A stretch of DNA of 64,000 nucleotides, taken from contig JALHRQ010000001.1 in NCBI GenBank assembly GCA_022841375.1, positions 1 to 64,000 on the forward strand. The letters are read 5' to 3'. This document shows positions 28,351-36,826 of the stretch, in pieces. The stretch comes from Burkholderiales bacterium. Its GTDB lineage: Bacteria; Pseudomonadota; Gammaproteobacteria; Burkholderiales; SG8-41. A program made the translations under genes and the position numbers. How positions within the stretch are numbered: the first letter of the stretch is position 1; each line of letters opens with the position of its first letter. The notes under the pieces are model-generated. The model did not search any database. It saw nothing but the letters and a program-made list of their open reading frames with translations, and was not told the DNA's origin.

Positions 28351-30078
28351 GTGCCGCACAGCATCAACCTGATCACCACACTCGCCGCCGCATTCGGCCT
28401 TGCTCTGCTCTTCGGCCTGGGTGCTGCACGCCTGAAACTGCCGCCGCTGGTTGGCTATCTGGTCGCGGGCATGCTGATCGGGCCGCACACCCCGGGGTTT
28501 GTCGCCGACATGGAACTCGCCAGCCAGCTCGCCGAAATCGGCGTGATGCTGCTGATGTTCGGCGTCGGCCTGCATTTGTCGATCGATGATTTGCTGTCGG
28601 TGCGCAAAATTGCCCTTCCCGGTGCGATCGTGCAGATTGCCGTCGCCACCGCACTGGGCATGGGCGTCGCCCATTTCTGGGGCTGGTCAATGGGCGCGGG
28701 CCTGGTCTTTGGACTCGCGCTGTCGGTCGCCAGCACCGTGGTATTGCTCAAGGCGCTGGAAAGCCGCGGCGCCATGGACTCGATGAACGGCCGCATTGCC
28801 GTCGGCTGGCTGGTGGTCGAAGACCTGGTGATGGTGCTGGCACTGGTGCTGTTGCCGCCGCTGGCGGGCATACTCGGCGGCAGCGGCGGCAACGTGTCCG
28901 CCGTCGAACTTCTGAAAACCCTGGGTTACACCCTGGGACAAGTGGCGATTTTTGTCGTGCTGATGCTGGTCATCGGCAAACGCCTGTTTCCCTGGCTGCT
29001 GTGGCAGGTCGCGCGCACCGCGTCGCGCGAATTGTTCACCTTGTGCGTGATCGCTGCCGCGGTGGGCATCGCCTATGGCGCCGCCGCGCTGTTCGGCGTG
29101 TCATTCGCGCTGGGCGCGTTTTTCGCGGGCATGGTGCTGCGTGAATCCGAACTGAGCCACCGCGCCGCCGAAGAATCGCTGCCGCTGCGCGACGCATTCG
29201 CCGTGCTGTTTTTCGTCTCGGTCGGCATGCTGTTCGACCCGCGCATGCTCCTCGACAGTCCACTGCACGTGCTGGGCGTCGTCGCCATCATCATATTCGG
29301 CAAATCGCTGGCGGCTTTCGCCATCGTGCTGGCGTTTCGTTACCCGCTGAATACCGCGCTGACGGTTTCCGCCAGTCTCGCCCAGATTGGCGAATTCTCT
29401 TTCATTCTCGCGGGTCTCGGGGTCAGCCTGAAACTGCTCCCGCTCGAGGGTCAGAGCCTGATCCTCGCCGGCGCGGTCATTTCCATTGCGCTCAATCCTC
29501 TGGTGTTCAGCGTGATTGAACCCCTGCGCCGCTGGATACAGTCGCGATCGGATGTCGCCCGCGTGATGGAGCGCCGCACCGACCCGCTCGCCGCCCTGCC
29601 CGACAGCACGGAGCCTAAGTTTCTCACCGGCCATGTGCTGATCGTCGGCCACGGTCGCGTCGGCCGGCGTATTGCCAATGCGCTGGCCCAGGAAGGTGTC
29701 GCTGTGGTCGTCGCGGAACAGAATCGTGAAACCGTCCAGACCTTGCGCGGCCGCGGCATTCCCGCGGTGTCGGGCGATGCTGCCGAACCCGCGGTACTGA
29801 TCCAGGCGCATGTCGCGAAAGCACGCATCCTGGTCATCGCCATGTCGGACTCGGCACGGGCGCAACGGATGATCGATACCGCGCACAAGCTCAATCCGGA
29901 AATCGAGATCATCGTGCTCACCCACAGCGACGAAGAAGCCAAGCGCTTGCTCAGCGATCGCCCGGACCGCGTGTTTGTCGGCGAGCATGAACTGGCGTCG
30001 GGCATGACGCAATACGTACTCGACCGCATCAAGGACCGCGGCACCGACAACGATCAGTCGGTTACGACAACAACTTGA
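28351..30078 (+). CDS. Kef-type cation/proton antiporter (CPA2) with TrkA-N domain
   Basis: An integral-membrane potassium or sodium/proton antiporter of the YbaL/KefB type. About 12 hydrophobic segments fill residues 5-385 (for example LVGYLVAGMLIGPHTPGF, FFAGMVLRESELSHRAAEES). A cytoplasmic TrkA-N/RCK nucleotide-binding domain follows (HVLIVGHGRVGRRIANAL). The frame opens with a GTG at 28315, but homologues begin close to the first membrane span (HSINLITTLAAAFG), so I start at the GTG at 28351 (575 residues). No ancillary kefF/kefG-like gene lies nearby. The 3' end overlaps the convergent HupE-like gene by 17 bases. Confidence 0.87.
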   Translation: MPHSINLITTLAAAFGLALLFGLGAARLKLPPLVGYLVAGMLIGPHTPGFVADMELASQLAEIGVMLLMFGVGLHLSIDDLLSVRKIALPGAIVQIAVATALGMGVAHFWGWSMGAGLVFGLALSVASTVVLLKALESRGAMDSMNGRIAVGWLVVEDLVMVLALVLLPPLAGILGGSGGNVSAVELLKTLGYTLGQVAIFVVLMLVIGKRLFPWLLWQVARTASRELFTLCVIAAAVGIAYGAAALFGVSFALGAFFAGMVLRESELSHRAAEESLPLRDAFAVLFFVSVGMLFDPRMLLDSPLHVLGVVAIIIFGKSLAAFAIVLAFRYPLNTALTVSASLAQIGEFSFILAGLGVSLKLLPLEGQSLILAGAVISIALNPLVFSVIEPLRRWIQSRSDVARVMERRTDPLAALPDSTEPKFLTGHVLIVGHGRVGRRIANALAQEGVAVVVAEQNRETVQTLRGRGIPAVSGDAAEPAVLIQAHVAKARILVIAMSDSARAQRMIDTAHKLNPEIEIIVLTHSDEEAKRLLSDRPDRVFVGEHELASGMTQYVLDRIKDRGTDNDQSVTTTT

Positions 30079-31180
30079 TATCCAGCGCGCGCTCTGCCAG
30101 CCAGATCGCAGCGAGTATGGCCACGATCACCGAACCGCCGGCAAATACCACGCGCGAATAAAAACGCGTGGCGCGCAGCGCAAATGCCAGCGGCAGGAAC
30201 ACCGCGACAATGGCCAGTTGCCCCAGTTCGACACCGACATTGAAACCGAACAGCGACGACAGCAGCGCATCGCCGGGAAGACCGAGATCGGTCAGCACCG
30301 ACGCAAAACCAAAACCGTGGATCAGGCCGAAGGCGAAGGCCATCGCCCAGCGCCGCTCGCTGACCAGCGGATACAGATTGTTCAGCGCTGCGAACACCAC
30401 TGAAGCCGCAATCACCGACTCCACCAGCCGCGACGGCAACGAGATCAGTTCCAGTGCAGCCAGACTCAGCGTGATTGAATGCGCCACCGTAAACGCGGTG
30501 ACGACTTTGAGCACCTCCCAGAATGCCGGCGCAAACCGCGATACCGGCAGCCAGGTTTGCGCTTCACGTCGCAAAACCGCGGGCAGCAGCAGTGCCAGCA
30601 GGAACAGCACATGGTCGAATCCGATCCAGATGTGCCACACGCCTTCCCGCACATAGGTCACGATCTGCTCGAACACCGAGGGCGCTGCCAGGTTGAAAGT
30701 CTGCTCCGCGCGCTCGGGGCCGAACACGGCGGTCTGCGTCACGCTGCCGGATTCGATGCGCGCGAGGCCGCGATGCGTGGGATCGAGTTCAAAAAACAGG
30801 CTGTAGCGGATTTTCAGCGTGCCGGCGGCTGCGCACTCGCCGCTGAAACGGATTACCGCATACGCGCCATCGCTGTGGCGGTCGACCAGATGGTCGGTTG
30901 CCTGTAAGGGGCATGCCGCGTCACCCGCCGTCACCTGCAGCCGCGCCAGCGCATACGACGCCACATCCGGGTGCCGCGCGGAGAGTTCTCCCCAGGTGAT
31001 TTCGCCGTTGCCGTCCGCATCCAGCCCGATCGCGTATTCCAGGTCGCGCAGCGCAATGTCCCACTGTCCCGAGACATGGCCGGGCTCCGATTTGAAACTC
31101 AGATAACTGTCACTGGGCTTGTGGGCCTGCGCGACCGCACTGGCAACCAACAACAGCAGCATGACCATCAGCCGCTTCAC
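30062..31180 (-). CDS. HupE/UreJ-like membrane protein with EF-hand-like motif
   Basis: A 372-residue exported/membrane protein. It has a signal peptide (LMVMLLLLVASAVAQA), then a periplasmic domain of about 150 residues containing DADGNGEITWGEL near residue 54, which matches an EF-hand calcium loop. The C-terminal half has six or so membrane segments and the diagnostic VWHIWIGFDHVLFLLALLLP of the HupE/UreJ_2 family. Relatives have been discussed as metal (nickel/cobalt) transporters, but no hydrogenase or urease genes are present here. The start is a GTG overlapping the stop of the upstream TPR gene (GTGA), so the two are translationally coupled and probably act together. Function unknown. 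Confidence 0.82.
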   Translation of the reverse strand: MKRLMVMLLLLVASAVAQAHKPSDSYLSFKSEPGHVSGQWDIALRDLEYAIGLDADGNGEITWGELSARHPDVASYALARLQVTAGDAACPLQATDHLVDRHSDGAYAVIRFSGECAAAGTLKIRYSLFFELDPTHRGLARIESGSVTQTAVFGPERAEQTFNLAAPSVFEQIVTYVREGVWHIWIGFDHVLFLLALLLPAVLRREAQTWLPVSRFAPAFWEVLKVVTAFTVAHSITLSLAALELISLPSRLVESVIAASVVFAALNNLYPLVSERRWAMAFAFGLIHGFGFASVLTDLGLPGDALLSSLFGFNVGVELGQLAIVAVFLPLAFALRATRFYSRVVFAGGSVIVAILAAIWLAERALDIKLLS

Positions 31181-32364
31181 GGTTTGCCTCCCATGAGCTT
31201 CTGCGCCAGCGCGGCAAGTTGCGGATCTTCGTGTCGGGACTGCGCCAGCCAGTCGAGCACCGGCTGCGCGGCATCGCGACGGCCGGCGGCCACTGCAGCT
31301 TCGAGCAGAATGCGTGCGTCGTAGGGTTCACGCTGGATCGCCCAGTTCGCCACTGCCAGTTGCAGCGCGCGGGTGTTGTTGCGTTCAACCGACAACTGGA
31401 AGCGCGACTCTTCCTGACGGTGCAGCGTGTCGCCGCGCATCGCGGCGGCGGCAAAGCGTTCACGCAGCGTCTGCGCGTAGGTCTTGAATTCCGCAATATT
31501 CAGCGCCTGTGCCGCCAGCGTCAGCCGCAGCAGCAGCACGTCGGAACGCACCCAGTCGCGCAGCAGCGTGACGGCTTCGGCATGGCGGCCATGATCAATG
31601 AGGAAGTCGCCGTAATTGGACAGCAAATACTGGCTGGTGATGTTCAGGGCCAGCGCGCGGCGGTAATAGCGTTCGGCATCCGCCGTGCGCCCAAGGCGCG
31701 TCGCCAGATCGGCCAGTCGTGTCAGCAGCCACAACTGTCCCTCGGGACTGCTGCCGGCGTGGCGCGCCAGCAGATCTGCAAGCTGGCGTTCGGCCGCCGC
31801 CGCCTGCCCGGTCTGGCCGTCGATATAGGCCAGGCAACTGGCCCAGTAGAGTTCCTTTTCGCGTGCGCGCATGGTTTCGCAGTCACGCCGCGCCCCGGCA
31901 TAGTCGGCCAGCACAGTCAGCACTGCGGAGCGGCCGCTGAGGGTTTCATAATGACCGGGGTCGCGCTGCAGGGCCTGCGCGAACAATTCCAGCGCCGGCG
32001 CATATTCATGGCGCCACTGCAGCAGTTTGCCGCGCAAATAAAGGATGTCGGCCGGTGCTTTTGGATCGGCAGCCCACGGCGCCATCGCGGCCTCGGCATA
32101 ACCGATATATCGGGGATCGCCTTCGGCGCCTGCCAGCGCGTAATAGGCGCTGGCCACTTTCATCGCCAGCACGGGATCACGCGGCGCAGCAGCCAGCCGT
32201 GCACGATCAGCAGCCAGCGCCCGCGCGCGCTCGTCGCCCCGGTTCATCGGCAGACGCTCCAGCACTGTCGCGGCATCGGTCGGACGGAAGGGCTCGGCAG
32301 CAACGAATCCGCCAGACAGCAAAACTACAATCGTCAACAGCCCCAGCAATGAACTCAAATACAT
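31177..32364 (-). CDS. Exported tetratricopeptide-repeat protein
   Basis: A 395-residue protein with an N-terminal signal peptide (LLTIVVLLSGGFVAAEPF) and a helical body rich in Ala, Leu and Arg. Several TPR-like units are visible, such as ADILYLRGKLLQWRHEYAPA, RTADAERYYRRALALN and GRHAEAVTLLRDWVRSD. TPR proteins are scaffolds for protein-protein contacts. Its only strong functional link is the 4-base overlap with the HupE-like gene, which suggests a two-component periplasmic/membrane module. No enzymatic motif was seen. I am confident of the coding status and repeat class, not of the function. Confidence 0.8.
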   Translation of the reverse strand: MYLSSLLGLLTIVVLLSGGFVAAEPFRPTDAATVLERLPMNRGDERARALAADRARLAAAPRDPVLAMKVASAYYALAGAEGDPRYIGYAEAAMAPWAADPKAPADILYLRGKLLQWRHEYAPALELFAQALQRDPGHYETLSGRSAVLTVLADYAGARRDCETMRAREKELYWASCLAYIDGQTGQAAAAERQLADLLARHAGSSPEGQLWLLTRLADLATRLGRTADAERYYRRALALNITSQYLLSNYGDFLIDHGRHAEAVTLLRDWVRSDVLLLRLTLAAQALNIAEFKTYAQTLRERFAAAAMRGDTLHRQEESRFQLSVERNNTRALQLAVANWAIQREPYDARILLEAAVAAGRRDAAQPVLDWLAQSRHEDPQLAALAQKLMGGKP

Positions 32365-32382
32365 AAACAGTCTTCAGAAATG

Positions 32383-32408
32383 AAAAAAGGCAGGGCCGGA
32401 GCCCTGCC
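32383..32408 (-). terminator. Intrinsic terminator of the small Lys-rich protein gene
   Basis: On the minus strand GGCAGGGC and GCCCTGCC (32408-32401 with 32396-32389) form an 8-bp stem with a 4-base loop. Six T follow (32388-32383). It directly follows the 66-codon gene and precedes the TPR gene, separating the two units. Confidence 0.88.
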
Positions 32409-32427
32409 TTCTGCAAGCTGAGAAGAA

Positions 32428-32628
32428 TTACTTCTTGTCGGCTTTTTTCTCGTCTTTCTTGGCTTCAGCTTTCGGAGCATCTTTCTTGGCTTCAGCTTTC
32501 GGTGCGTCTTTCTTGGCTTCAGCTTTCGGTGCGTCTTTCTTCATGCCTTCTTCGTGCTTGGCGGCGATAGCACCAAAGCTGACAGCGGCGAAAGCGGCGG
32601 CAATAATAGCGGCGAAAATTTTGTTCAT
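32428..32628 (-). CDS. Small exported lysine/alanine-rich repeat protein
   Basis: A 66-residue protein with a good signal peptide (KIFAAIIAAAFAAVSFGAIA, cleavage expected before AKHEEG). The mature part is almost only Lys, Ala, Glu, Asp and Pro: three perfect 9-residue repeats KKDAPKAEA followed by KKDEKKADKK. The gene has a strong ribosome-binding site (GAGGAA 6 bases upstream of the ATG) in AT-rich sequence and its own terminator, so it looks like a well-expressed monocistronic gene. Similar short basic repeat proteins are widespread in Betaproteobacteria without assigned function. A periplasmic or nucleoid/polyanion-binding role is possible but speculative. Confidence 0.78.
   Translation of the reverse strand: MNKIFAAIIAAAFAAVSFGAIAAKHEEGMKKDAPKAEAKKDAPKAEAKKDAPKAEAKKDEKKADKK
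32455..32543. repeat. Three 27-bp in-frame tandem repeats
   Basis: The unit TCTTTCTTGGCTTCAGCTTT plus CGGTGCG occurs three times head to tail inside the small Lys-rich gene, encoding KKDAPKAEA on the minus strand. The copies differ at only one or two bases, so copy number may vary between strains. Confidence 0.85.
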
Positions 32629-32916
32629 TTTTAATTCCTCATTAATTAAGTTTGGAACACGGCGGCCGGATTAGGGCCACTGGAACCGAAAAACGCGCTG
32701 AAAGCTCATTGGTTGACACCTGGAGACGCTGCGATCCACTGCAAGCATCTGACTGATACCCCCTGCTGGTTCAATCGCGTGGACCGAATAATAAACGAAA
32801 ACAGCAACTTGCGCTGAAATTCCGGATAATCCTGCGTCGCAACCCGGAGACACCCCACCCGACCCTGTTACACCTCGTTACACATGAGCAACCCGGCCGC
32901 GGGGTGATTTCGACGA

Positions 32917-33912
32917 CTATCGGGACGACTTTGCCAACCCGAGCTCGGTCAGGATGTCCTTGATTTCGCCATATTCTTCGCCGATATAGCGAGTCGTTTC
33001 AGCGCTGTTGCGGTAGCTGTTGGACATCTGCGCCGCAGCCAGATCTTCGTTCCATTCCTTACTCTGGGTCAGGGTCCTGAAAGCGTTGTCCCAATAGCCC
33101 ACCTGGGCCGGGTTCAGACCTTTGGGCGCAATCAGCAGCCGCCAGTTGTCCGCCACCATTGCAAAACCGGCCTCCTTCGCGGTCGGCAACCTGGCCAGCG
33201 CGCCCGGCAGTCTCTGCGGTGCGGCAATCGCCAGGGGACGAATGGTGCCGGCAGCCGAGGCCGCCGCAATCGACGATGCCGAATTGACCCATACCGCGAC
33301 ATGTCCGCCCAGCGTTGCAGTCAGGGCTTCTCCGCCGCCGTTGTAGATCACCACTTTGAGTTTTTTCACATCCGCACCCGCCGCCCGTGCCAGCAGCCCG
33401 GCCGCGATGTGGTTGGCGCCGCCCGCGGTGCTGGAGGTGCCGATCGGCACCGATTCCGGGTTCTCGCGCAGCGCCTTGGCCAGTTCAGCCAAGGTTTTGT
33501 ACGGGGAATCCGCTTTCACCGCAAAACCGATGTATTCGCTGATCAGCAGCGAGATCGGCGTGAAGTCGGTGTAGTTCAGCGTACTGCGGCCGGTAATGTG
33601 GTTGGTGACGATGTTGTACGAAGTGACCTGCAGCAGATGCGCATCGCCCGCTTTGGGCGCCATATAGGCCCACGCCACCGCACCGCCGGCCCCCGGCTTG
33701 TTGAGCACCGTGGCGGTGACCGGCAGCGCCTTCTGCTCCTGCCAGATTTTCTGGATCAGCCGCGCCGTTCGATCCGTGCCGGTGCCGGGACTGGACCCGA
33801 CGATGATCTCGACATTGCGCTCGGGTTTCCACGCGCCCTGCGCAAACGCCATACCGCCAGTCAGCGTACACGCCATCCCCGCCAGCCATGCCACCTTAAG
33901 ACTCGCTCTCAT
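32917..33912 (-). CDS. Bug-family (TctC-like) tricarboxylate transporter receptor
   Basis: A periplasmic solute-binding protein of the tripartite tricarboxylate transporter receptor class, 331 residues. The signal peptide is RASLKVAWLAGMACTLTGGMAFA. The Bug pattern is clear: RNVEIIVGSSPGTGTDRTARLI, then VLNKPGAGGAVAWAYMA, and TSSTAGGANHIAAGLL in the second lobe. I start at the ATG at 33912 because GGAGG is 8-12 bases upstream; the longest frame adds 10 codons. No TctA or TctB membrane genes are next to it, so it is an orphan receptor, as is common in Burkholderiales and relatives. It is 42 bases downstream of a GMC oxidoreductase on the same strand; the ligand may be connected with that enzyme. 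Confidence 0.9.
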   Translation of the reverse strand: MRASLKVAWLAGMACTLTGGMAFAQGAWKPERNVEIIVGSSPGTGTDRTARLIQKIWQEQKALPVTATVLNKPGAGGAVAWAYMAPKAGDAHLLQVTSYNIVTNHITGRSTLNYTDFTPISLLISEYIGFAVKADSPYKTLAELAKALRENPESVPIGTSSTAGGANHIAAGLLARAAGADVKKLKVVIYNGGGEALTATLGGHVAVWVNSASSIAAASAAGTIRPLAIAAPQRLPGALARLPTAKEAGFAMVADNWRLLIAPKGLNPAQVGYWDNAFRTLTQSKEWNEDLAAAQMSNSYRNSAETTRYIGEEYGEIKDILTELGLAKSSR

Positions 33913-33954
33913 CGCATTTCCTCCAAATGATTTACCCGCCACCAGCCACGCATT

Positions 33955-35574
33955 CTAGCCACGCCGCACCAACCCCGCCCCCCGTTCGGCAATCATCATC
34001 ACCGGCGCATTGGTGTTGCCCGACGTAATGGTTGGCATCACTGAGGCATCGATCACCCGCAAACCCTGAATGCCGCGCACCCGCAGTTGGGTATCAACCA
34101 CCGCAGTCGCGTCATCGGCGCGGCCCATTTTGCAGGTGCCGACCGGGTGAAAAATTGTGGTGCCGATCTGCCCGGCGGCCTGCACCAGCTCGACATCACT
34201 TTGAAACTGCGGCCCCGGCATGAATTCCACCGGAGAGAAGGGATTCAAAGCAACAGATTCGTTGACAATGCGCCGCGTCAGCCGGATCGCCTCCACCGCA
34301 ACCCTGCGGTCTTCTTCGGTCGCCAGATAATTCGGCGTAATCGCCGGATGTGCGCGCGGATCCTTCGATGTGATGCGCACCGAACCGCGCGAGGTCGGCC
34401 GCACATTGCACACGCTGGCGGTGAACGCCGGAAACTGGTGCGGCGGCTCGCCGAAACGGTCCAGCGATATCGGCTGCACATGGTATTCAAGATTCGGCGT
34501 CGCCTGCGCCGGATCGGATTTGACAAAGGCACCGAGCTGCGACGGCGGCATGGTCAGCGGACCGGTGCGCTTGAACGCATATTCCAGCGCCATCTTCGCC
34601 TTCGCCCACCACGAATCGAGCATGGTGTTCAGCGTCAGTGCTTTGTTATTCACCCGGAACGCCAGCCGCAATTGCAGATGATCCTGCAGGTTCTCGCCCA
34701 CCGGCAGATCCTGCACCACGGCGATGCCATGCTGCTGCAACAAGGCCGCGGGGCCGATGCCCGACAGTTGCAGGATCTGCGGGCTGCCGATGGCGCCCGC
34801 CGACAGAATCGTTTCGCGGCTTGACCCGGCATGTTCAGACACGCCGTTGCGCGAGAATTCGACGCCGGTCGCACGTTTACCCTCGAAGGTCACGCGATGC
34901 ACCAGCGCATTCGTCACTACCGTCAGGTTCGGCCTTGAACGCACCGGATCCAGAAACGCCCGCGCCGCGCTCCAGCGCACGCCGCTTTTCTGGGTGACTT
35001 CAAAACGCGACACGCCTTCATTGTTGCCGCGGTTGAAATCGTCGGTCGCCGGTATGCCCGCTGCAACCGCTGCATCCCTGAACGCATCAATGATGTCCCA
35101 CTGCACCCGCGGCGTTTCGACGCGAAGTTCGCCGCCGGCACCATGTTTTTCATCGGCGCCGCGCCAGTAATCTTCGGATTGCATGAACACCGGCAGCACC
35201 TGCGGCCATGACCAGCCGGCATCACCCGTCAGTTGCGCCCACTCGTCGTAATCACGTGCCTGACCGCGCAGATAGAGCATCGCGTTGATCGACGATGAGC
35301 CGCCGATGACGCGGCCGCGCGGATAGTTGATCGCTCGGCCGTTAAGTCCGGGTTCGGCGACGGTCTTGTAGCACCAGTCGGTGCGCGGATTGCCGATGCA
35401 GTACAGATAACCGACGGGTATGCGGATCCACATCCAGTCGTCGTTGCCGCCGGCTTCGATCAGCAGCACCGACACCGTGGGGTCGGCCGACAGCCGGTTC
35501 GCCAGCACGCAGCCGGCGCTGCCGGCACCAACGATGACGTAGTCAAATGTGCCGAATGAGGGAAGCGAAGGCAT
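33955..35574 (-). CDS. GMC-family FAD-dependent oxidoreductase (choline/alcohol dehydrogenase-like)
   Basis: A 539-residue flavoprotein of the glucose-methanol-choline family, which oxidises alcohols to aldehydes. The FAD-binding FDYVIVGAGSAGCVLANRL is at the N-terminus. GMC signature 1 (PRGRVIGGSSSINAMLYLRG, near residue 85) and signature 2 (GAIGSPQILQLSGIGP, near residue 260) are present. The C-terminal catalytic region has FHPVGTCKMG (His) and TSGNTNAPVMMIAERGA (Asn). Length and motifs match BetA/AlkJ-type dehydrogenases. The substrate is not given by context: the betaine pathway genes betB and betI are absent. The orphan Bug receptor follows on the same strand. Confidence 0.93.
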   Translation of the reverse strand: MPSLPSFGTFDYVIVGAGSAGCVLANRLSADPTVSVLLIEAGGNDDWMWIRIPVGYLYCIGNPRTDWCYKTVAEPGLNGRAINYPRGRVIGGSSSINAMLYLRGQARDYDEWAQLTGDAGWSWPQVLPVFMQSEDYWRGADEKHGAGGELRVETPRVQWDIIDAFRDAAVAAGIPATDDFNRGNNEGVSRFEVTQKSGVRWSAARAFLDPVRSRPNLTVVTNALVHRVTFEGKRATGVEFSRNGVSEHAGSSRETILSAGAIGSPQILQLSGIGPAALLQQHGIAVVQDLPVGENLQDHLQLRLAFRVNNKALTLNTMLDSWWAKAKMALEYAFKRTGPLTMPPSQLGAFVKSDPAQATPNLEYHVQPISLDRFGEPPHQFPAFTASVCNVRPTSRGSVRITSKDPRAHPAITPNYLATEEDRRVAVEAIRLTRRIVNESVALNPFSPVEFMPGPQFQSDVELVQAAGQIGTTIFHPVGTCKMGRADDATAVVDTQLRVRGIQGLRVIDASVMPTITSGNTNAPVMMIAERGAGLVRRG

Positions 35575-35610
35575 TAATTATTTATCAAATAAAATCAATA
35601 ACTTATACAC

Positions 35611-35703
35611 CCCCTCTCCCCATGGTTTCATGGGGAGAGGGGCAACCACAAGGATCTCGCAGCCCCTCTCCCTAACCCTCTCCCCGTTAAAACGGGGAGA
35701 GGG
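35611..35703. repeat. Pair of long perfect palindromes (CCCTCTCCCC repeats)
   Basis: Two hairpins share the core CCCTCTCCCC. The first is 14 bp (35611-35624 with 35629-35642, loop GTTT), the second 13 bp (35676-35688 with 35691-35703, loop AA). They lie between two minus-strand genes (GMC oxidoreductase and NHL protein). They could act as transcription terminators or mRNA stabilisers, but the shared core argues for a dispersed intergenic repeat family. Confidence 0.85.
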
Positions 35704-35717
35704 AATGAAAAGCGCGC

Positions 35718-36617
35718 TCAGGAGTTTTTCACCAGTTTCTGCACATTCCAGTTCAGCGAATCCGCGACATAGATATTGTCCTGCGCGTCGAGGGCGAGGT
35801 AATGCGCTTCGCCGTATTGGTTCGGCCCCTTGCCCTGGCCACCGGTGGCGGCGAGCAGATTCAGATCCAAGTCGAGCTTCATAATGCGGCCGGTGTGGCC
35901 GTGCGCCATCATGATGTGTTTGCCGTCGCTCATCAAACACAGTCCGCAGGGCGTGCCGGGATGCGCTTTTTCGCGCAAAAAATGGCCATCGCCATCAAAC
36001 ACCTGCAGCCGCTCGTTAGTACGATCAGCGATAACAACCTGTCCTAGCGGATCGACCAGCACCGCATGCGGCTGGTTGAACTGCCCCGCTTCCTTGCCTT
36101 CGCCGCCCCAGGTAAGGAGGAATGTGCCGTCGGCAGCGAACTTCAGCACACGGGATTCGCCCTTGCCGTGACCCTGCGTCACATAAAACTCGCCCCTGGG
36201 TCCGAAGGCAATGTCATTGGGTTCATTGAAGCAACGCAAATGCCCGGCCTGGTGCCAGTCGGTCGGCCGCCCCTTCACCCCGAGCACCATCAGGATGCGC
36301 CCCTCGGCATTCATTTTCACAACAATGTGCGCAACGGTATCCGTGGTCCAGATGTTGCCCTGCGCGTCGAGGCGCAGCCCGTGCGGATTGTCGAACACGC
36401 CGCGACCCAGTGAACGCAGATACATGCCCTGCGGATTGAACTCCATCAAGGCATGTTCATTGCGGCTGAAGACGAGAATGTTGCCGTTGCCGCGCACCGC
36501 GACCGCTGAACACGGCCCGAAATTGACGCCCTCGGGCAGATGAAAAATGTCCGGCACGACACGGTAATTCAACTCCGGTACGTTCTGCTGGACTGCGATG
36601 GTCGCGGCTTGCACCAT
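35718..36617 (-). CDS. NHL-repeat protein, peptidylglycine alpha-hydroxylating lyase-like beta-propeller
   Basis: A 299-residue six-bladed beta-propeller made of NHL repeats (for example NPHGLRLDAQGNIWTTD, FNEPNDIAFGPRGEFYVTQG, FNQPHAVLVDPLGQVVIADR, GEAHYLALDAQDNIYVADS). It resembles the lyase domain of peptidyl-alpha-hydroxyglycine alpha-amidating enzymes that annotators often assign to this family. Bacterial members have unknown substrates. I start at the ATG at 36617, where AAGGAGATG provides a ribosome-binding site; the open frame extends 31 codons further without one. No signal peptide is obvious. It lies upstream of the GMC oxidoreductase and the Bug receptor on the same strand, separated from them by the palindrome pair. 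Confidence 0.84.
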   Translation of the reverse strand: MVQAATIAVQQNVPELNYRVVPDIFHLPEGVNFGPCSAVAVRGNGNILVFSRNEHALMEFNPQGMYLRSLGRGVFDNPHGLRLDAQGNIWTTDTVAHIVVKMNAEGRILMVLGVKGRPTDWHQAGHLRCFNEPNDIAFGPRGEFYVTQGHGKGESRVLKFAADGTFLLTWGGEGKEAGQFNQPHAVLVDPLGQVVIADRTNERLQVFDGDGHFLREKAHPGTPCGLCLMSDGKHIMMAHGHTGRIMKLDLDLNLLAATGGQGKGPNQYGEAHYLALDAQDNIYVADSLNWNVQKLVKNS

Positions 36618-36826
36618 GAACATCTCCTTGAATGGCATTGTTGTTTTGGCCGCGCACCGGCGTTGCGGCTGGTGGCGGGAGAATACCGCGATTCCGCGCC
36701 GGCGGCGCACCGCCAGTCGCCGCTCAACATGTGGGCAAAACAGCGATTTGCAGCGTTCCGCGCCGCATCACCCCGCCCCGGGTTCAGGGCTAGAATGCAC
36801 CATCCCAACGACTCACCGGAGCCGCC

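Noticed and set aside
32629-32911. 283-base gap between the Lys-rich gene and the Bug receptor gene
   Set aside because: No coding frame, tRNA or convincing promoter pair could be defined; only weak -10-like sequences were seen.
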